From a virus: a stretch of 35,867 nucleotides of DNA. Position 1 is the first letter of the stretch; the number at the start of each line of letters is the position of its first letter. Positions 33,501 through 35,867 of this stretch are shown here, in pieces. The position numbers and the translations under genes are program-made. Under the pieces are notes generated by a model. That model did not search any database. It had not been told where the DNA came from and worked only from the letters and a program-made list of their open reading frames with translations. The stretch lies in IMG/VR virus record IMGVR_UViG_3300044951_001004, positions 1-35,867 of that record; one strand, given 5' to 3'.

Positions 33501-35867
33501 GGTAATATTGGTATTGGAACAAGTACGCCAAATGCAGTATTGGATGTAAATGGAGGCGTGGCTGTTACTGGTAGTTTTCGATTGACGGGTTCATTTTATT
33601 ACAATAATCCCGCGTATAATACAGCAAGTAACGATGTTCTTGTAAGAAACAGCGCAACCGGTGAAGTTGAATATACATTACCATCATATCTAACCGCAGC
33701 AAAAAATGTTATTAGAGTTGGATTGCCGGGTAGCACTGGTGCAGATTTTACATCCATCAAGGCCGCGGTTGATAGTATATCAGACGCAACATCAACAAAT
33801 CCATACGTTGTTCAGGTTCGTGCTGGTCTATACAAAGAAGACCCAATAACAATGAAGTCATATGTTGTTGTGGTTGGTCTAAATTCAACAGCAACAATTA
33901 TTGAATCAACCAGCGCAAGTCTAACATTGATCAATGGTGCAGATCAATCAATGATTCAAGATTTGCAACTTCAAGGTTGCACAGGAAGTAATGCTGCCGC
34001 TGTTGAATATAAATCTGCAACAACTCCACAGACCAATGCAATCTTTTATGTTGAAAACGTAAGATTTGGTCCAAATTATACTCACGCAAGAACAGTTGGT
34101 ACGGGTGGAGGAAACTGTATCATGCAGTGTTCCAATGTAAAATATGGTGGATATAATTTTACAACCGGATTTCATGTAACAAATGATGGTAGTGGTATCG
34201 GCAGAATGCAGTTGCGCAATGTTACTTCTACCAACGGCGGTGTTGCAACAACAACCGATCTTGTGTTCGCTCTTGCTGACAAGCCCGGTTGTACATTCAT
34301 TGTCAATGGCTGTTTGCTTACCAAAGCAGTGGGTGCCGCCGCAGGAACAGGATTTCTTGCTTATGATGGAGCAAGTTTGCGTCTAACTGCTGTCAATTTC
34401 CAAAGATGGTCAAAGGCTATTTATATGCCACAGTCGGGTTCTGCACCAAGTATATTTGGTTCGGCACTAAACTTTGAAAATGACACATTGGACATTGTTG
34501 TTGAACATAGCGGATCTACAGGAAAGATTGACGGTTCTGATAATTTCCTAAAGACGCAAATCAACTTCAGTTCTTCATTGTATCTTGTAAACAAAGATGC
34601 AAGAACAATAACGGTTGCCAAGAAAGGTGGAGATTTCTCAAGTATCAAATCTGCCGTTGATTATATCACGGATTCAAATGAAAATAATCGTTATGTAGTC
34701 AGCATCGGACCGGGCAAATTTTATGAAAATGAAATCAGTCTTGTTGGCAAACCGTATGTAAGTATCGTTGGTAGCAACATCCAAACAACGGAAATTTATC
34801 CATCGGGTTCTAACCAAAATCTTGTCAATATTGGTATCAATAATGAAATATCATTCTTGAGCTTGGCGGAGTCTCCAGTTGGATATGCCGCTTTACTTGT
34901 GGATGACATAGGCGACTTTGCTCAATGTCATAAGATTTCTTTTTATAATTGCGATACTAACATAAAAGTTGTAGCAAGAACGCAAGATACACAATTTTTC
35001 GGTGAATATATTGATTTCAATGGAACATATTCATACGGCACAATTTCAAGCGGCTCCAATGGATTTTATGCGTTGACAAACCTTGAAAATTATTATCAAT
35101 ATCCAAGTGGGTCGGTAAATCTAATAGCCAACGACGTAATTGGTACAGCCGAATTAGACCTTCGGGCTTCCGTGTTACAAGGAGAAGATGACGCAAATTC
35201 AATTGCATTGAGATTGTCAGCCGGGGCAAATACAGAGGGCACTTCTCTTGATATTCAAAATTGGGGAACCGGAGTTCAAGTATTGAATTTTGGCAACTCT
35301 TCAAGTTTTGATATTGTGGGATCGATGATTCACGACTCCGTGAATTATGACTTCAATGTATTGCATCCTAATGCGTCGGGCAGATTCCAAGGAACTGCCG
35401 ATCACGCGATGATCAATAATGCAAGCAATGACTTCTTCTGGAATTTCTTGGATAAAACAGACGGTGAACTTGATATAACAAGAAAAGTCTCGGTAACATT
35501 CGATGACGGTACACACACAGATGCATCAACTCTAATCTTCAAGGGCAGTCCGATGGGTGTGATGCAAGGTGGCACAATTACAACATCTGGTAGTTTTACT
35601 ATCAATACAGAAGCGGGATTTGGATATCTACAAGATTCTGTAAATTCAAGTTCATATCACCGATATGATTGGATTGATAGTAGTCTTGTACTTCCATCAC
35701 ATTCCGAATGTTATATTCATATCGACGACACAGGCACGTTGGCATATTCACTGTCCGAAGTTAATTATATAACAAATATTGTTCTTGGAAGAGTAATCAC
35801 AAACGGTGCTGGTATAGAGATAATTGCACAATCTCGGTATGATGGCGAACATACTGCAAACAAGTTG
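27573..35867 (+). CDS. Giant collagen-like and beta-helix phage fibre/adhesin (3' end outside window)
   Basis: The frame is open from ATG 27573 to the last base, at least 2765 codons. Order: an N-terminal anchor-like part of short beta-repeats ([20 protein letters not shown]), collagen-like block 1 (residues 59-451), then a long Ser/Thr/Gly/Asn-rich region with TGSxxVSGS-type repeats. That region includes the fibre motif [21 protein letters not shown], and a globular stretch with [19 protein letters not shown] follows. Next come collagen-like block 2 (residues 1368-1847) and two NxGIGTSTP motifs. Two pectin-lyase-like beta-helix starts follow, [15 protein letters not shown] and [14 protein letters not shown], near residues 2050 and 2350. 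It is probably a trimeric host-binding fibre or adhesin of the tail. Conventional gene finders may miss it because other frames and the opposite strand are also open across the repeats. Confidence 0.9.
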   Translation, partial: MSNELIVRNGLIVEGDGNISGDLNVSGNLVVIGTAQLTASFAISSSYAETASYAITYSGTSGTSGTNGTSGTNGTSGTNGSSGTSGTDGTSGTSGTSGTNGTSGTNGSSGTSGTNGTSGTNGSSGTSGTNGSSGTSGTNGTSGTNGSSGTSGTDGTSGTSGTSGTNGTSGTNGSSGTSGTNGTSGTNGSSGTSGTNGSSGTSGTDGTSGTSGTNGTSGTNGSSGTSGTNGTSGTNGSSGTSGTNGSSGTSGTNGTSGTNGSSGTSGTDGTSGTSGTSGTNGTSGTNGSSGTSGTNGTSGTNGSSGTSGTNGSSGTSGTNGTSGTNGSSGTSGTNGSSGTSGTDGTSGTSGTNGSSGTSGTDGTSGTSGTSGTNGSSGTSGTNGTSGTNGTSGTNGSSGTSGTNGTSGTSGTSGTSGTSGTSGTNGTSGTNGTSGTNGSSGTSGTNGTSGTSGVTPVNVVTSSAQLSNGGGLAFTSINNVTFGQVTASSITVTNLNVVTVTASTVYASGSNKFGNNISNTHQFTGSVDITGSLVVFGPISSNQTAEITASWANNSIYSFDATSASYSVYANSTNYAVTASFLEGLDISVFATTASNNFIGDQHITGSFSVSGSTIQVGNNTLLGDTTLSGSLNISGSTIQVGNNTLFGNTVLTGSILISGSNSPSNPTIKAFGAFDIDGYIKFSPVDADVDNSVSASYIYVSGSTNDLYFTQNGQGYANTTRLRWLEGNLYTGLLNGGLIVTQSSTVYQVTSGSGIIVSLNASLTDNPFPIIQYLNWPTVSASIAPLSASYDQSFIAINSSGQIFAQGTPFFNGEYNTLIPIGIVVHQNRTSIGAVQTFPSVAYGFKQRSNDFIRAFGSLKLSGLNTYVSGSSTGSLIIASGTAYADGRNYSVDPNSPSYVVDSGTTISKIYRYRQSGSAWAYDTNAGLGYLTIDPTRYSNNGVLTAVPGTGINRQWTIQRVYWFPGGATKGIYVYYGNTTYPTKLDAIANIAFESFIEAPNTAASAILSSYLILRNDANFTNANSYAIQQGGLFRNVGGAGGGGSSITQTLSGLSDVNISGPTDGQVLMYDGVALHWQNSSYISASISGNASTATTASYSSTSSFATISTSASISNTSSYVDISKLGDVVISGSFTVSGSSTFPSLNIDTTASQSNSIGKLVWDDEYQTISVGMTGSSVLKLGQTNYIWTENVSGITIPNGAVVKIKGVSSHGNPLGELAIASAHIGNRADYDSEIYGISIQNIENNEFGYVTAFGVVENLNTNGYPDGAMVYLSSTTPGEYTDIRPTAPYDIVRIGMVLRSDSVAGKILVSPVSPVHLDDISGFYDSASLVPGQVWMVNSTATGYERSNSFTGSLFGTASYALSYSGTSGTSGTNGTSGTNGTSGTNGSSGTSGTNGTSGTSGTNGSSGTSGTNGTSGTNGSSGTSGTNGTSGTNGSSGTSGTNGSSGTSGTNGTSGTNGSSGTSGTNGTSGTNGSSGTSGTNGSSGTSGTNGTSGTNGSSGTSGTNGSSGTSGTDGTSGTNGSSGTSGTNGTSGTNGSSGTSGTNGSSGTSGTNGSSGTSGTNGTSGTNGSSGTSGTDGTSGTSGTNGSSGTSGTNGTSGTNGSSGTSGTNGTSGTNGSSGTSGTNGSSGTSGTNGTSGTNGSSGTSGTNGTSGTNGSSGTSGTNGSSGTSGTNGTSGTNGSSGTSGTDGTSGTSGTNGSSGTSGTNGTSGTNGSSGTSGTNGTSGTNGSSGTSGTNGSSGTSGTNGTSGTNGSSGTSGTSGSSGTSGTDGTSGTSGTNGSSGTSGTNGTSGTNGTSGTNGSSGTSGTNGSSGTSGTDGTSGTNGSSGTSGTNGSSGTAGSSGTSGAGTISGGTANYVTKFSDATTLTTGSLFDSGSNVGIGTSTPKTTLEIFKNTASGKNILHVYNNSAGANSTVGIGWSENDATNGNYVSYLYTVRTPTNEVRLDADTNKRFVIRTGTGGAAPSERMTVLSTGNIGIGTSTPNAVLDVNGGVAVTGSFRLTGSFYYNNPAYNTASNDVLVRNSATGEVEYTLPSYLTAAKNVIRVGLPGSTGADFTSIKAAVDSISDATSTNPYVVQVRAGLYKEDPITMKSYVVVVGLNSTATIIESTSASLTLINGADQSMIQDLQLQGCTGSNAAAVEYKSATTPQTNAIFYVENVRFGPNYTHARTVGTGGGNCIMQCSNVKYGGYNFTTGFHVTNDGSGIGRMQLRNVTSTNGGVATTTDLVFALADKPGCTFIVNGCLLTKAVGAAAGTGFLAYDGASLRLTAVNFQRWSKAIYMPQSGSAPSIFGSALNFENDTLDIVVEHSGSTGKIDGSDNFLKTQINFSSSLYLVNKDARTITVAKKGGDFSSIKSAVDYITDSNENNRYVVSIGPGKFYENEISLVGKPYVSIVGSNIQTTEIYPSGSNQNLVNIGINNEISFLSLAESPVGYAALLVDDIGDFAQCHKISFYNCDTNIKVVARTQDTQFFGEYIDFNGTYSYGTISSGSNGFYALTNLENYYQYPSGSVNLIANDVIGTAELDLRASVLQGEDDANSIALRLSAGANTEGTSLDIQNWGTGVQVLNFGNSSSFDIVGSMIHDSVNYDFNVLHPNASGRFQGTADHAMINNASNDFFWNFLDKTDGELDITRKVSVTFDDGTHTDASTLIFKGSPMGVMQGGTITTSGSFTINTEAGFGYLQDSVNSSSYHRYDWIDSSLVLPSHSECYIHIDDTGTLAYSLSEVNYITNIVLGRVITNGAGIEIIAQSRYDGEHTANKL
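27747..28925 (+). repeat. Collagen-like block 1 (131 Gly-X-Y triplets)
   Basis: 1179 bp encode an unbroken series of Gly-Thr/Ser-Ser/Asn/Asp/Thr triplets without proline. Blocks such as the one containing ACCGACGG recur at about 27831, 28029, 28182 and 28371, always in multiples of 9 bp, showing duplication of multi-triplet cassettes. Confidence 0.93.
31674..33113 (+). repeat. Collagen-like block 2 (160 Gly-X-Y triplets)
   Basis: 1440 bp of the same type as block 1, beginning after ALSYSG and ending before [13 protein letters not shown]. Long cassettes recur nearly identically (for example around 31845 and 32035). The preceding [10 protein letters not shown] is like the [11 protein letters not shown] that precedes block 1, so the junction itself is duplicated. 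Confidence 0.93.

Noticed and set aside
1-35867. Prophage or bacterial chromosomal island
   Set aside because: No integrase, attachment repeats, tRNA or host gene is visible; everything recognisable is phage structural or cassette-like, so a virulent T4-like phage is the simpler reading.

Overview
The window is a piece of a T4-like (contractile-tailed) bacteriophage genome. The head module is recognisable gene by gene: terminase large subunit (gp17-like), portal (gp20-like), prohead protease (gp21-like), core scaffold (gp22-like), major capsid protein (gp23-like), then candidate neck proteins and a gp15-like tail completion protein. The DNA is AT-rich, genes are packed with many 4-nt ATGA overlaps, Shine-Dalgarno sequences are often weak or absent, and no host housekeeping genes, tRNAs or rRNAs were seen. 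The host cannot be named from this sequence.

Layout. (1) 2-607: the 3' end of a collagen-like (Gly-X-Y, Thr/Ser/Asn-rich) fibre protein. (2) 661-8655: a same-strand sugar and glycosylation cassette: a double GT4 glycosyltransferase; a three-module fusion of autotransporter-type O-heptosyltransferase, FkbM methyltransferase and short-chain dehydrogenase; a zinc-type dehydrogenase; a two-gene minimal transketolase; an HldE-like PfkB sugar kinase; and a 44-codon possible remnant. (3) 8725-21449: a zinc-finger coiled-coil protein, a small Cys/His/Asp protein, terminase, portal, several small proteins, protease, scaffold and capsid protein, closed by a strong intrinsic terminator. (4) 21535-23511, minus strand: a convergent block with a GH24-like lysozyme, two small unknown proteins and a small lipoprotein. 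(5) 23612-27458: neck and tail-completion genes with a Vsr/PD-(D/E)XK-like endonuclease embedded among them. (6) 27573 to the window end: a giant fibre/adhesin of at least 2765 codons with two collagen-like blocks (131 and 160 Gly-X-Y triplets) and beta-helix-like segments.

How the parts may work together. Glycosyltransferases, including one from a family that heptosylates Ser/Thr-rich repeat adhesins, lie directly behind one Thr/Ser-rich collagen-like fibre gene, with a second giant fibre of the same kind elsewhere in the window. I infer that the phage may make or enrich a sugar donor and glycosylate its own fibres. Separately, at least eight small proteins begin with a similar short amphipathic helix ending in (L/I)-x-E, resembling the T4 capsid-targeting sequence cut by the prohead protease. 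They cluster around the protease and include the lysozyme, which suggests a set of internal head proteins. Finally, a TATATTTATA element recurs in gene orientation just upstream of genes on both strands and is a candidate late promoter.
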